A stretch of 64,000 bases of DNA from Phycisphaerales bacterium (lineage in GTDB: Bacteria; Planctomycetota; Phycisphaerae; Phycisphaerales; UBA1924). Of this stretch, positions 41,821 to 50,999 are shown one piece after another (within the stretch, counting starts at the first letter, position 1; the number at the start of each line of letters is the position of its first letter). The notes under the pieces are model-generated. The model ran no database searches, was not told the DNA's origin, and was given only the letters and a program-made list of their open reading frames with translations. Made by a program: the position numbers and the translations under genes. The DNA lies in assembly GCA_029260515.1 (NCBI GenBank), contig JAJDDC010000070.1, positions 699,770 to 763,769 on the forward strand, in the 5' to 3' direction.

Positions 41821-43761
41821 TCAGGCGGGCGGGGCGGGGTCCGGCCGGGTCAGCTCGCGCTCGAGCAGCTGGCCGGCGATCCGCATGAAGTCGTGCTCGG
41901 TGATGATGCCCACGAGCTTGCGGCTGCCCCGGGCGACCACGGGCAGGCACGAGATCTTGTGCTCGCGCATCAGGGCGATGGCCTCGATCGTGAGCGTCTC
42001 GGGCGTGACGCAGATCGGGTCGCGGCGCATCATGTCGCCGACGGACACGGTCTGGGCGGTGGTCTGGCGCTTCGGGTCGGCGAGCAGGCGGAGCAGCTCG
42101 CGGTTGGAGAGCATCCCGACCAGGTTGCTGTCCGCGTCCTCGACAGGCACGTGGCGGACGTGCTCCCACTCCATGATGGACGCGGCCAGGTCGATCAGCT
42201 CGTCCTCCTGGACCGTGAGCAGGTCGGTGACCATGTACTGACCGACGCGCTGGTAGTTTTGCTCCCACGAGCCGGCCTCGTCGAGGGTGGCCGGTTCCCA
42301 TGTGTGCGCCGGCTCGCCCTCGTCCTGGCGGGAGGCGGCGCCGGCGGTGAGGGCGCTGAGTCGCTCGGCGCGCGTGCCCTGGCCCTGCATCTTGGCGACC
42401 GATGCGAGCATCCAGCGTGCGCCGGTGCGCCCGGTCTCGACGCGCCGGTCGATGACTTCGAGCAGCGCGTCGGCGTCGGTCGCGTCGATGCCCGAGGATG
42501 CGAGGCCCTCGCGGGCGAGCGGGAGGAGGATCTCGCGGACGAGCTCCGCAGACGAGAGCGTGCGTTCGTCGAGCCAGGCGAGCTGGGACTCGAGGCCGGC
42601 GCGGGCCGCGGCGACGAAGTTGTTGGCCGCGTCCTCGAAGTTCAGACGCTCGGTCAGGTCGGGGAAGGCGGCGGGGAGGGCGGCCATGAGCCCGAACCAG
42701 AGGGCGGCGTTGGCCATCTCGTCGGTCACGCTCGGGCCCGAGGGGAGGTAGCGGTTCTCGATCCGCAGGTGGGGCTTGCCCTCGGTGATGCCGTAGCACG
42801 GGCGGTTCCAGCGGTAGACGGTGGAGTTGTGCGTGCACAGGGCGGTGAGCTTGGGGATCTGGCCCTGGTCGAGGGCGTCGAGCGGCGCCTCGTCGGTCTC
42901 GGCGCCGAACATCACGCGGAAGCGGGCGACGTCCTCCTTGAACAGCTCGAGCACGGAGTCCTTGCACCATCTCTCGCCGAACCGGACGCGGGCGAGCTGG
43001 TCGCGTTCGTGCGGGCTGGCCTCGGGGCGTGTGTCGACGGCCTGCTGGAAAATCGCGATGCGTGTCTCGCGCCACAGACGCTTGCCGAAGAGGATCGGGG
43101 AGTTGACGCACGCGGCGAGCACGGGGCCCGCGAGGGCCTGGGCGGCGTTGAAGGCGAGGGCGAACTCGTCGGGGGCGACCTGGAAGTGGAGCTGGAAGCT
43201 GGTGTTGAGCGCTTCGAGCATGATGGATTCGTGCTCGATGGTGATCTCGTCGATGCCCTTGATGCGCAGCTCGTAGTTCCCGCCGCGTTGCGCGCGGATC
43301 AGTTCGTCGAGCGCGTAGTACCGGGGCTTGGGGACGATGTTGGCGTGGCACAGGTCGGAGAGCTGGAGCGTGGGGAGGATGCCGATGAGCAGAGGTCGTG
43401 CGCCCGAGGGGGCCGCGGCGCTGGCGACGGTGGCGAGCAGCTCGTCGATCTGTGCGCGGACGCGGGCGAGGCAATCGCCCGTGAAGACCACGGGGTCGCA
43501 GTTGAACTCGACGTTGAAGCGTCCCAGCTCGTGGGTGACGCGTTCGTCTGTGATGCGCGCGAGCGTCTCGACCGCGACCGGGGCGGGCTGCCAGTGGTCG
43601 TCAACGAGGACGAGTTCCTGCTCGACGCCGACGCGCCGGACGCCGGTCTCGAACAGGCCCTCGTCGAGCATGCGTTCGAGGGCCTTGACATCGGTCAGGA
43701 GGCGCTGCATGAACAGGCGTCGCTGCTCGCCGCTGACTTGCTCGACCTCTTGCGTGCCCAT
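41821..43761 (-). CDS. Glutamate-cysteine-ligase-like protein fused to a CBS pair
   Basis: 646 residues from ATG 43761. Residues 1 to about 480 belong to the GCS2-type carboxylate-amine ligases: VGVEQELVLVDD, a FNVEFNCDP strand, ARVRAQIDELL, GIDEITIEHESIMLEALNTSFQLHFQV, CVNSPILFGKRLWRETRI and IENRYLPSGPSVTDEMANAALW. Residues about 495-640 hold two CBS motifs (QYMVTDLLTVQEDELIDLA and VGDMMRRDPICVTPETLTIEAIALM), probably an adenylate-binding regulatory unit. The expected reaction is ATP-dependent gamma-glutamyl-peptide formation, but amine specificity is not proven. It lies 118 bp upstream of ggt on the same strand and is divergent from heme oxygenase. Confidence 0.87.
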   Translation of the reverse strand: MGTQEVEQVSGEQRRLFMQRLLTDVKALERMLDEGLFETGVRRVGVEQELVLVDDHWQPAPVAVETLARITDERVTHELGRFNVEFNCDPVVFTGDCLARVRAQIDELLATVASAAAPSGARPLLIGILPTLQLSDLCHANIVPKPRYYALDELIRAQRGGNYELRIKGIDEITIEHESIMLEALNTSFQLHFQVAPDEFALAFNAAQALAGPVLAACVNSPILFGKRLWRETRIAIFQQAVDTRPEASPHERDQLARVRFGERWCKDSVLELFKEDVARFRVMFGAETDEAPLDALDQGQIPKLTALCTHNSTVYRWNRPCYGITEGKPHLRIENRYLPSGPSVTDEMANAALWFGLMAALPAAFPDLTERLNFEDAANNFVAAARAGLESQLAWLDERTLSSAELVREILLPLAREGLASSGIDATDADALLEVIDRRVETGRTGARWMLASVAKMQGQGTRAERLSALTAGAASRQDEGEPAHTWEPATLDEAGSWEQNYQRVGQYMVTDLLTVQEDELIDLAASIMEWEHVRHVPVEDADSNLVGMLSNRELLRLLADPKRQTTAQTVSVGDMMRRDPICVTPETLTIEAIALMREHKISCLPVVARGSRKLVGIITEHDFMRIAGQLLERELTRPDPAPPA

Positions 43762-43899
43762 GGCGCGGTCCAACCCCCGGGGGGCGGGCCCGGCGCGGGA
43801 CGCCCGGGGGGATTGTCCGGGGTCTGGACGGATGACGCAAGCGCTTGTCCGGGACGGGGCTACGGCGTGGGGGCGCCTGCGCCGGTCCGCGCGGTCGCG

Positions 43900-43927
43900 T
43901 TGACCGCGGGTCGGAGCGGGCAATGAT
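43900..43927 (+). promoter_or_regulatory. Candidate heme oxygenase promoter
   Basis: TTGACC at 43900-43905, 16-bp spacer, AATGAT at 43922-43927 (five and four matches to the sigma-70 consensus). The predicted start of transcription, near 43934, falls inside the palindrome at 43926-43944 and leaves a leader of about 69 bases to ATG 44003. Confidence 0.5.
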
Positions 43928-43944
43928 TGAGAACGGATCTCAAT
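43926..43944 (+). promoter_or_regulatory. Fur-box-like inverted repeat over the heme oxygenase promoter
   Basis: ATTGAGA-ACGGA-TCTCAAT, a perfect 7-5-7 inverted repeat. Read as a 7-1-7 site it is TGAGAAC-G-GATCTCA, close to the TGAGAAT-n-ATTCTCA form of the Fur box. It covers the end of the -10 and the likely start of transcription, the standard place for iron-dependent repression. Fur binding is inferred from this shape and from the gene it controls. Confidence 0.6.
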
Positions 43945-44002
43945 GACAAGCGACTCCTCGCCGCGGACGCGAATGCGTCGGCGGCGGACCGGGGGTATTC
44001 CG

Positions 44003-44650
44003 ATGACGACCAGCGCCTCGACCGACCAGCGTCCCTTGACCCAGCGGCTCAAGGAGGACAACGCGGACATCCACCAGCAGGCCGAGCAGGACCGCGTGCC
44101 CCAGGCGATGGTCGGCGGAACGATCACGCGCGAGGCGATGGTCGAGCTGCTCGGGCAGCTGTGGGTCGTGAACAGGGCGCTGGACGAGGCGCTCGTCGCG
44201 GCCCGCGCCACGACGCCCGCGATCGACGCGCTCGTGAAGGACCACCAGCTCCAGGAGGCGAACCTGCGGGCGGATCTGGCGCACTACGGCGTCGCGGACC
44301 CGGCGTCGATCGAGACGTGCGACGCGGCGCGGGCGTTCGTCGATGACGTGGAGGCGTGCCGCGAGCGCGAGCCCCTGCGGTTGCTCGGGCTGCACTACGT
44401 GCGCGAGGGCGCGAACAACGGGAACAAGTACATCGCGATGCGGCTGCGCAAGACGTGGGGCGTCGAGGGCGCCGACGGCTTCAGGCACCTGGACCCGTAC
44501 GGCGAGCGGCAGCGCCAACTCTGGGAGGCGTGGAAGTCCGAGCTGGGTGAGTACGACTTCTCCGAGGGCGAGAAGGCGACGATTCTGGCGGGCGCGCGTG
44601 CGATGTTCGAGCACATTATCGCGGTGAACCGGTCGGTGAATCTGGCTTGA
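44003..44650 (+). CDS. Biliverdin-producing heme oxygenase
   Basis: 215 residues from ATG 44003 (GGGGGTATTCC upstream). An ATG at 43943 lies inside the operator-like palindrome and is rejected. All-helical; the proximal heme ligand is H24 in NADIHQQAEQD, in the first helix as in the family. The distal helix carries HYVREGANNGNKYIAMRL, with the glycine/asparagine-rich kink that lies over the heme. The enzyme opens heme to biliverdin, CO and Fe2+, freeing iron. A TenA-type protein has similar folds but lacks this His position. The Fur-like site supports an iron-acquisition role. Confidence 0.85.
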   Translation: MTTSASTDQRPLTQRLKEDNADIHQQAEQDRVPQAMVGGTITREAMVELLGQLWVVNRALDEALVAARATTPAIDALVKDHQLQEANLRADLAHYGVADPASIETCDAARAFVDDVEACREREPLRLLGLHYVREGANNGNKYIAMRLRKTWGVEGADGFRHLDPYGERQRQLWEAWKSELGEYDFSEGEKATILAGARAMFEHIIAVNRSVNLA

Positions 44651-44669
44651 ACTGGAATCCCCGCTGAGA

Positions 44670-46190
44670 TCAGCCCAGCGCCTTCTCGCGCTGCTCGGCC
44701 TCCTTGGGGTACTCGTCGAGCCCCGCGGCTTCGCGGGCGAGCCTGGCGCGGACCTCTTCCTCGCTGAGCAGCGCGCCCTCGGCGTTGGCGACGACCGCCG
44801 CGACCATGCAGTCGCCCGTGACGTTGCACGTGGTCCGGCACATGTCGAGGATGCGGTCCACGCCCAGGATGACGGCGATACCTGTCGTCATCGCCTCGGC
44901 GGGCATGTTGACCGCCTGGAGCACGATGATGAGCATGACGATGCCCACGCCCGGGACGGCGGCGGTGCCGATCGAGGCGAGGGTCGCGGTGAGGACGATC
45001 GTGAGCTGATCGCCGAGGGTGAGGGGGACGCCGAAGGCCTGGGCGATGAAGACGGCGGCGACGCCCTGGTAGAGGGCGGTGCCGTCCATGTTGATCGTCG
45101 CGCCGATGGGGGCGACGAACGAGGTGATTTCTTCCTTCACGCCCAGGCGGTTCTCGAGGCAATCCATGGTGACGGGCAGGGTGGCGCCGGAGCTGGACGA
45201 GCTGAACGCGAGCAGCTGCGCCGGGCTTATGGCGCGGAAGAAGCGTGCGAAGCCGACGTGCGTAAAGATCTTCAGAGAAAGCGGGTAGACGGCAAAGATC
45301 ATGATCGCCAGCCCGGCGACGACGGTCAGCGCGTACTTGGCGAGCGAGCCGAGCACGCCGATGCCCAGGTCGGTGATGACGACGACGATGAGCGCGAAGA
45401 CCGCGAACGGGGCGATCAGCAGGACCATGTGGACGATCTTGATGATGACCTCGGTCATCGCCTGAAAGAAGAGGACGACCGGGGCGGCCTTGTCCTTGGG
45501 CATGAGCGTCAACGCGATCCCGACGAGCAGGGCCGCGACGACAACCTGGAGGGTGTTGCCCGCGGCCATGGCGGCGAAGGGGTTGGACGGGAAGATGTCG
45601 AGCAGGATGTCCCAGGTGGACTTTGCCCGCTGCGCCTCTGCGTCGGAGATTTTTCCGGTCGCCGAGTCGGTGCTCATGTCCGCGAGCTGCGTGCGGACGT
45701 CCTCCGGGAAGCCCGACCCGGGGGAGACGACGTTGGCGAGCACGAGGCCGATGGTGATCGCCAGGGCGGTCGTGATCAGGTAGATCACGATCGTGCGTCC
45801 GCCGATACGTCCGAGCCTGGTTGTGTCGTTGAGGCTCGCGACGCCCGCGATGAGGCTGAAAAGGACGATGGGGACGGCGATGAACTTCAGACCCCGCATG
45901 AAGAGGTCGCCAACGAACTCGGTCAGCGAACGGACAAAGCGGGCGGCGCCGGCGCCGAATCCGGCCTCGGCGTTGGGGTACTCGGCGAGGCGTTGGGATT
46001 CGGGGAGCTGATCGAGGCTGACGCCCTCGGGCACGCTCGCGGGGTCGGCGCCGGCGAGCCAGGCGCCCGGGTCGTCCACGCCGATGGACCGCCACGTGCC
46101 CGCGTCCCAGGACAGGTTGAGGACGAGGCCGACCACGACGCCGAGGACGAGGCCGATGATGATCCGCCAGTGCAGCGCGAGCTTGGGCAT
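44670..46190 (-). CDS. Dicarboxylate/amino acid:cation symporter (DAACS family)
   Basis: 506 residues, inner membrane. The re-entrant loop motifs AFSSSSSGATLPVTM (HP1) and GATINMDGTALYQG (TM7, cation site) are intact, followed by the TM8 motif DRILDMCRTTCNVTGD in place of DxxRTxxNVxGD. It imports C4-dicarboxylates or acidic amino acids with sodium or protons. About 65 hydrophilic residues between TM1 and TM2 and a 45-residue acidic loop after TM3-TM4 make it longer than GltP/DctA (about 420-440). It is convergent with heme oxygenase (19 bp) and divergent from the ABC exporter. Confidence 0.94.
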   Translation of the reverse strand: MPKLALHWRIIIGLVLGVVVGLVLNLSWDAGTWRSIGVDDPGAWLAGADPASVPEGVSLDQLPESQRLAEYPNAEAGFGAGAARFVRSLTEFVGDLFMRGLKFIAVPIVLFSLIAGVASLNDTTRLGRIGGRTIVIYLITTALAITIGLVLANVVSPGSGFPEDVRTQLADMSTDSATGKISDAEAQRAKSTWDILLDIFPSNPFAAMAAGNTLQVVVAALLVGIALTLMPKDKAAPVVLFFQAMTEVIIKIVHMVLLIAPFAVFALIVVVITDLGIGVLGSLAKYALTVVAGLAIMIFAVYPLSLKIFTHVGFARFFRAISPAQLLAFSSSSSGATLPVTMDCLENRLGVKEEITSFVAPIGATINMDGTALYQGVAAVFIAQAFGVPLTLGDQLTIVLTATLASIGTAAVPGVGIVMLIIVLQAVNMPAEAMTTGIAVILGVDRILDMCRTTCNVTGDCMVAAVVANAEGALLSEEEVRARLAREAAGLDEYPKEAEQREKALG

Positions 46191-46261
46191 CGCGACAAGC
46201 TACGCCGGGGTGGCGGAGATCACAAGCGGGGGCGGGGGGTGCGGCCTCCTAGGATCCGGCG

Positions 46262-48295
46262 ATGCCACGACAGATTCGTTCCAGCCGCCTGCGGTTTACT
46301 GACTACAAGGACAAGCGTCGGCGCGCGGGGACGCGCGAGCGCGTCCACGACCATGTCGACGCCGAGCGTGAGAAGAAGCGGTCGGCCAAGGCCCACCGCT
46401 CGTTCACGGCGCTGGGCTCGCGGTTCTTCGCGTTGCTCGCGGGGCATCGGCGGACGGTGCTGGTGAGCCTGCTGACGCTCAGCGCGTCGGTGGCGCTGGG
46501 GCTGCTGCTGCCCTTGTCCACGAAGGTGGCGCTCGACTATGTGCTGACGAACAACCCGGGGCCGAGCGGGATCGCGCAGCGGCTGGGCGTGGAGCCCGGG
46601 GCGCTGCCGTCGGCCAAGTCGCTCCTGTGGATCCTGGGCGGGGCGATGGTCGTCATCACGATCGCGCAGATTTTGTTCGCGATGTGGGGGCGGTGGCAGT
46701 GCACGCGGATCACCAAGCGGGTGCAGGTGGGCCTGCGCCGGCGTGTGTTCGAGCACGCGTCGAAGCTGCCCTTGTCTCGGATCCAGGCGATCAAGTCGGG
46801 CGGCGTCGCGAGCGTGCTCCGGGAGGACGCCGGTGGCGTGGGCGAGCTGATCTTCGGGATGGTCTACAACCCCTGGCGGGCGATCACGCAGCTGGGCGGG
46901 ACGCTGGTGATCCTCGCGGTGATCGACTGGCGGCTGCTGGTGGGCGCGCTGGCGGTCGTGCCCCTGATCTGGGTGACGCACAAGACGTACATCGCGCGGA
47001 TCAGGCCGATGTTCCGCGACGTGCGCCAGACGCGCCAGTCGATCGACGCGCAGGCGACCGAGGCGTTCGCGGGGATGCGCGTGGTGCGTGGGTTCAACCG
47101 CAGGCAGGCCGAGGCGGCGCGGTTCACCCGCGAGGGGCACTTCATGGCCCGCCAGGAGATCCTGACGTGGTGGTGGACCCGCGGGCTCGAGATCGCGTGG
47201 CAGGTGATCATCCCGCTCGCGTCGGCGGCGGTGCTTATTTATGGCGGGTCGCAGGTGCTCGACGGCACGCTGACCATCGGCGACCTGATGATGTTCAGCG
47301 CGTACCTGCTGATGCTGCTGGGGCCCCTGGAGGCGTTGGTTTCGAGCGCAACGAACATCCAGACGAACCTGGCGGCGCTGGACCGGGTGCTCGACCTGAT
47401 GGACGAGGGCCAGGAGTTCCCGGGCCAGGAGGACCTGCCGGCGCTCGAGCCGGCGAGCGTCCGCGGCGCGGTCACGCTCGAGCACGTGACGTTCTCGTAC
47501 CCACGGGCACGCGAGCGGGGGAAGACGAAAGTCGGCGGTGCGTCCGAGCCGCTGCCGCCGGTGCTCGTTGATATTGATCTGGACGTCGCCCCCGGCGAAA
47601 CGATCGCGCTGGTCGGTCCCAGCGGCGCGGGCAAGACGACGCTGTGCAACCTCGTTGCGCGTTTCTACGACCCGAGCGCGGGCCGGATCCTGCTCGACGG
47701 TCACGACCTGCGGGGCGTGCAGGTCGAGAGCTACCGGCGTTTGCTGGGGATCGTCGAGCAGGACGTGTTCTTGTTCGACGGCACGATCGCGCAGAATATC
47801 TCGTACGCGCGGCGCAACGCGACGATGGACGACGTGATCGCCGCGGCGACGACGGCGAACGCGCACGGGTTCATCACAAAGCTGGAAGACGGCTACGACA
47901 CCCTCATCGGCGAGCGGGGCGTGCGCCTGTCGGGCGGGCAGAAGCAGCGGGTGGCGATCGCGCGGGCGGTCCTGGCCGACCCGCGGATTTTGATTCTCGA
48001 CGAGGCGACGAGCAACCTGGACACGGAGTCGGAGCTGCTGATCCAGCGGGCGCTGGACGTGCTGATGCGGGGGCGGACGAGCTTTGTGATCGCCCACCGG
48101 CTCAGCACGATCCGGCACGCGGATCGGATTGTTGTGATCGAGGACGGGCGGATCCGCGAGGTGGGGAGCCATGACGAGCTGATGGCGGGCGAAGGCCGGT
48201 ACGCCGAGCTGGTGCGGATGCAGACGGAGGTGTCCCGCGGCGCCGGCGGCGACGGGGGCGCCCAGGAGGCAGGCGCCCGCGAGGCGGTGGTCTAG
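46262..48295 (+). CDS. ABC transporter, fused permease and ATPase
   Basis: 677 residues. A basic N-terminal tail of about 60 residues precedes six membrane helices (about 65-370). The nucleotide-binding domain has Walker A GPSGAGKTT with K458, Q loop IVEQDVFLFDGTI, signature LSGGQKQRVAIARA, Walker B ILILDEATS and H loop IAHRLSTIRHAD. This is the MsbA/LmrA-like type I exporter layout, active as a dimer. The substrate is unknown; lipid or drug is usual. A 26-residue insert (RARERGKTKVGGASEPLPP) lies before the A loop. The C-terminus is Gly/Ala-rich. Confidence 0.93.
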   Translation: MPRQIRSSRLRFTDYKDKRRRAGTRERVHDHVDAEREKKRSAKAHRSFTALGSRFFALLAGHRRTVLVSLLTLSASVALGLLLPLSTKVALDYVLTNNPGPSGIAQRLGVEPGALPSAKSLLWILGGAMVVITIAQILFAMWGRWQCTRITKRVQVGLRRRVFEHASKLPLSRIQAIKSGGVASVLREDAGGVGELIFGMVYNPWRAITQLGGTLVILAVIDWRLLVGALAVVPLIWVTHKTYIARIRPMFRDVRQTRQSIDAQATEAFAGMRVVRGFNRRQAEAARFTREGHFMARQEILTWWWTRGLEIAWQVIIPLASAAVLIYGGSQVLDGTLTIGDLMMFSAYLLMLLGPLEALVSSATNIQTNLAALDRVLDLMDEGQEFPGQEDLPALEPASVRGAVTLEHVTFSYPRARERGKTKVGGASEPLPPVLVDIDLDVAPGETIALVGPSGAGKTTLCNLVARFYDPSAGRILLDGHDLRGVQVESYRRLLGIVEQDVFLFDGTIAQNISYARRNATMDDVIAAATTANAHGFITKLEDGYDTLIGERGVRLSGGQKQRVAIARAVLADPRILILDEATSNLDTESELLIQRALDVLMRGRTSFVIAHRLSTIRHADRIVVIEDGRIREVGSHDELMAGEGRYAELVRMQTEVSRGAGGDGGAQEAGAREAVV

Positions 48296-48519
48296 CGGGC
48301 GCTGGGGGTTTAGGCGTTTTGCGGACATCGGGCCTGTTCGTGCCCACGCCTGGAACCGCCCCAGATTGGCCCCGAATCGCCCTCGGACGCCCGCCGGGCT
48401 TGCGTTGCGGCGTCGGCGGCGTTGAGATGGGTCCGGGTCACAGGTTGAGTTTCCCCGCTGCGGGTTCTTCGCGGTGGGTCAGGGTCGATGGGCCGCGGTC
48501 GCGGCCGAGGAGTTCGCGC

Positions 48520-50856
48520 ATGTCGAGCAGTCTGCTGAATCGGGTCGGGATCGCTGTCGTCGCGCTGGGTGTGGCCGGGCTGGGCGTCGCGTCCGGTGGG
48601 GACGGGGCGGTCATTGTGGACGGAGCGCCGGTCGCGCGACCCTATGAGGGTGTGCGGCTCGTGCGGGTCTCGCCCGGTTCGGATGCGCAGTTCGTCCAAG
48701 CGATCGGCGTGGCCCGCGATGTGTGGACGCACCGGCCGGGCCCGGGGCTGCCCCTGGAACTGCTGGTTGACGACGCGGGCGTGAAGGCGCTGCGCGACAT
48801 GGGGATGTCGCCGCGGGTGCTGATGGCGGATGTGCAGGGCGCGGTCGATGCGCACATGGCGCGTGTCGAGGACCGCGTGCAGATGCGCGGGCTCGGCTGG
48901 TTCGCGAACTACAAGACAGAGGATCAGATCCGCTCGTACGTCGATGGCCTGGCCGCGGCGCACCCGGCGCTGGCCTCGGTGTCCGTCTTCGGCTCGTCGA
49001 TCCAGGGCCAGGATCTGTACCAGATCACGATCACGGGCCCGGACGCGCCGGGCAACCTCGCCGCGGACCGACCGGTGGTGATCCTCAACGGGTGCCAGCA
49101 CGCGCGAGAGTGGGTCAGCCCGGCGACTGTGGTGTACCTGGCCGACCAGCTGCTCGAGCGCTACGGCACGGATCCGAGGGTGAGCGGGCTGGTGGACACG
49201 GCCCGCATCGTGATCGCGCCGATGGTGAACCCGGACGGGTACGAGTACACGTGGTCGAGCCAGCGGCTGTGGCGCAAGAACAGGCGCGGCGGGTACGGTG
49301 TGGACCTGAACCGCAACTGGGGGTACGAGTGGGGTGGCCAGGGCTCGAGCGGGTCTACGGGCGACGAGACGTACCGCGGCACGTCGCCGTTCTCCGAGCC
49401 GGAGTCCGCGGCGCTGCGTGACCTGGCCCTGTCGTTCGGCGGCGATGTGGTCGCGCACATCGACTACCACAGCTTCTCGCAGCTGATCATGTGGCCCTTC
49501 GGGTACGCCGAGGGCGTCCAGACGCCCGAGCCCGACCGCACCAGGTTCCAGAACGTGTCGGCACAGATGTCGGGCGCGATGCTCTCGGTCAACGGGGCGT
49601 TCTACGACCCGATCCAATCGGTGGATCTGTACCCGGCCGCGGGCACGTCGTCGGACTGGTTCTACGGCCAGCTGGGCGCGACCTCGTTCGGGATCGAGCT
49701 GCGTGATACCGGGTTCGACGGTTTCCTGCTGCCGCCCGAGCAGATCCTCCCGACGGCGCAGGAGAACTTCGAGGGATTACTCGTCTTCCTGGATCAGACG
49801 ACGCGTCTGTTGTCGGTGAACACGGTCGCGCCCTCGTATGTCCAGGCCGGGCAGCCCAACGACCTCGATGTCAGCGTTGTGGACGGCATCGAAACGCTGG
49901 ACGCCGGTTCGGTGTCGCTGCACGCGCGCGTGGGCGGCTCGGGATCGTTCGTCGTGACACCCGCGGTCCCGATGGGCGGGTCGGCGTTCGTTGTGACGTT
50001 GCCGGCGGCGGCGTGCGGCGAGCAGATCGAGTTCTATGTGACCGCGCAGACGACCGATGCCCAGAGCGTGAGTTTCCCGGTTGACGGCGCTGGCGGCCCG
50101 CTCGCGACCACGGCGCTCGAGATCGCGGTCGTCGTTGCTGATGATTTCGAGACCGACCAGGGCTGGTCGGTCACTGGCGACGCAAACGGCGCCGGCGAGG
50201 GCGAATGGGCGCGCGCCGTGCCGAACGGCGGGGGTGACCGGGGTGATCCGCCGGCCGACGCCGACGGCTCGGGCTCGTGCTACCTCACGGGCGCCGCCGA
50301 CGACAACACCGACGTGGACGGCGGATCCACGATCCTCAGCTCGCCGACGCTCGACCTGTCCGCGACGCCAGAGGCGGTGGTCAGCTACTGGCGCTGGTAC
50401 AACAACGCCGCCGGCGCAAGCCCGAACGAAGATATCTTCGTCGTCGAGATCTCGGACAACGACGGCGGGAGCTGGACGACGCTGGAAACTGTCGGGCCGA
50501 CCGGCGCCCAGACCGTCGGCGGGTGGTTCCTCGCCTCGTATCGCGTCGCGGACTTTGTCGCGACGACGTCACAGGTCCGCGTCCGGTTCACGGCCTCCGA
50601 CGTCGGGTCTGGCTCGGTTGTCGAGGCGGGCGTGGACGGGTTCTCGATCGAGGAGACGGGGTGCTCGGGCCCGGTCGCGTGCAACGCGGCGGACCTGGCC
50701 GAGCCCTTCGGGCAGCTCGATTTTTCCGACGTGGTCGCGTTCCTGAGCGCGTTCGCGGGCCAGGAGGCCGCGGCGGACCTCGCGCTGCCGCTGGGCGTGT
50801 TCGACTTCTCCGACGTGGTCGCGTACCTGGGGGCGTTCGGCGCGGGCTGCCCCTGA
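48520..50856 (+). CDS. Exported M14 zinc carboxypeptidase with jelly-roll module and GC-type dockerin
   Basis: 778 residues from ATG 48520, with GAGGAG upstream and a signal peptide. Residues about 30-125 look like a propeptide. The catalytic domain (about 125-430) has zinc ligands H194 and E197 in GCQHAREW and H317 in AHIDYHSFSQ, with VDLNRNWGYEW for substrate binding and the general base E393 in FGIELRDTG. A linker leads to a module from FETDQGWSVTGD to VVEAGVDGFSI (about 540-710), shared with the protein at 9.3-11.6 kb. Residues 721-778 are the GC-type pair. It should trim C-terminal residues from peptides outside the cell while held by its tail. Confidence 0.93.
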   Translation: MSSSLLNRVGIAVVALGVAGLGVASGGDGAVIVDGAPVARPYEGVRLVRVSPGSDAQFVQAIGVARDVWTHRPGPGLPLELLVDDAGVKALRDMGMSPRVLMADVQGAVDAHMARVEDRVQMRGLGWFANYKTEDQIRSYVDGLAAAHPALASVSVFGSSIQGQDLYQITITGPDAPGNLAADRPVVILNGCQHAREWVSPATVVYLADQLLERYGTDPRVSGLVDTARIVIAPMVNPDGYEYTWSSQRLWRKNRRGGYGVDLNRNWGYEWGGQGSSGSTGDETYRGTSPFSEPESAALRDLALSFGGDVVAHIDYHSFSQLIMWPFGYAEGVQTPEPDRTRFQNVSAQMSGAMLSVNGAFYDPIQSVDLYPAAGTSSDWFYGQLGATSFGIELRDTGFDGFLLPPEQILPTAQENFEGLLVFLDQTTRLLSVNTVAPSYVQAGQPNDLDVSVVDGIETLDAGSVSLHARVGGSGSFVVTPAVPMGGSAFVVTLPAAACGEQIEFYVTAQTTDAQSVSFPVDGAGGPLATTALEIAVVVADDFETDQGWSVTGDANGAGEGEWARAVPNGGGDRGDPPADADGSGSCYLTGAADDNTDVDGGSTILSSPTLDLSATPEAVVSYWRWYNNAAGASPNEDIFVVEISDNDGGSWTTLETVGPTGAQTVGGWFLASYRVADFVATTSQVRVRFTASDVGSGSVVEAGVDGFSIEETGCSGPVACNAADLAEPFGQLDFSDVVAFLSAFAGQEAAADLALPLGVFDFSDVVAYLGAFGAGCP

Positions 50857-50999
50857 TCGGCTGAGGCGGCGCCAGGGTCCGAGAATCATCGCGGGCGGGC
50901 GTATCGCCCGTGATGTGCGCGTGTGCGCGTTCATGTGGGTGGTCGCGTGCGCCGCGTCGTCCAGACTTGGGGTGTCGGCGCCCGCCGCACGGAGCCCCC

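Noticed and set aside
43943..44002. Upstream ATG start for heme oxygenase
   Set aside because: The ATG lies inside the operator-like palindrome and close to the predicted transcription start, and the added 20 residues (Arg-rich) are not part of the fold.
44003..44650. TenA/thiaminase interpretation of the heme oxygenase gene
   Set aside because: The first-helix His, the Gly/Asn-rich distal helix and the iron-type operator favour heme oxygenase. The TenA active-site Cys is not seen.
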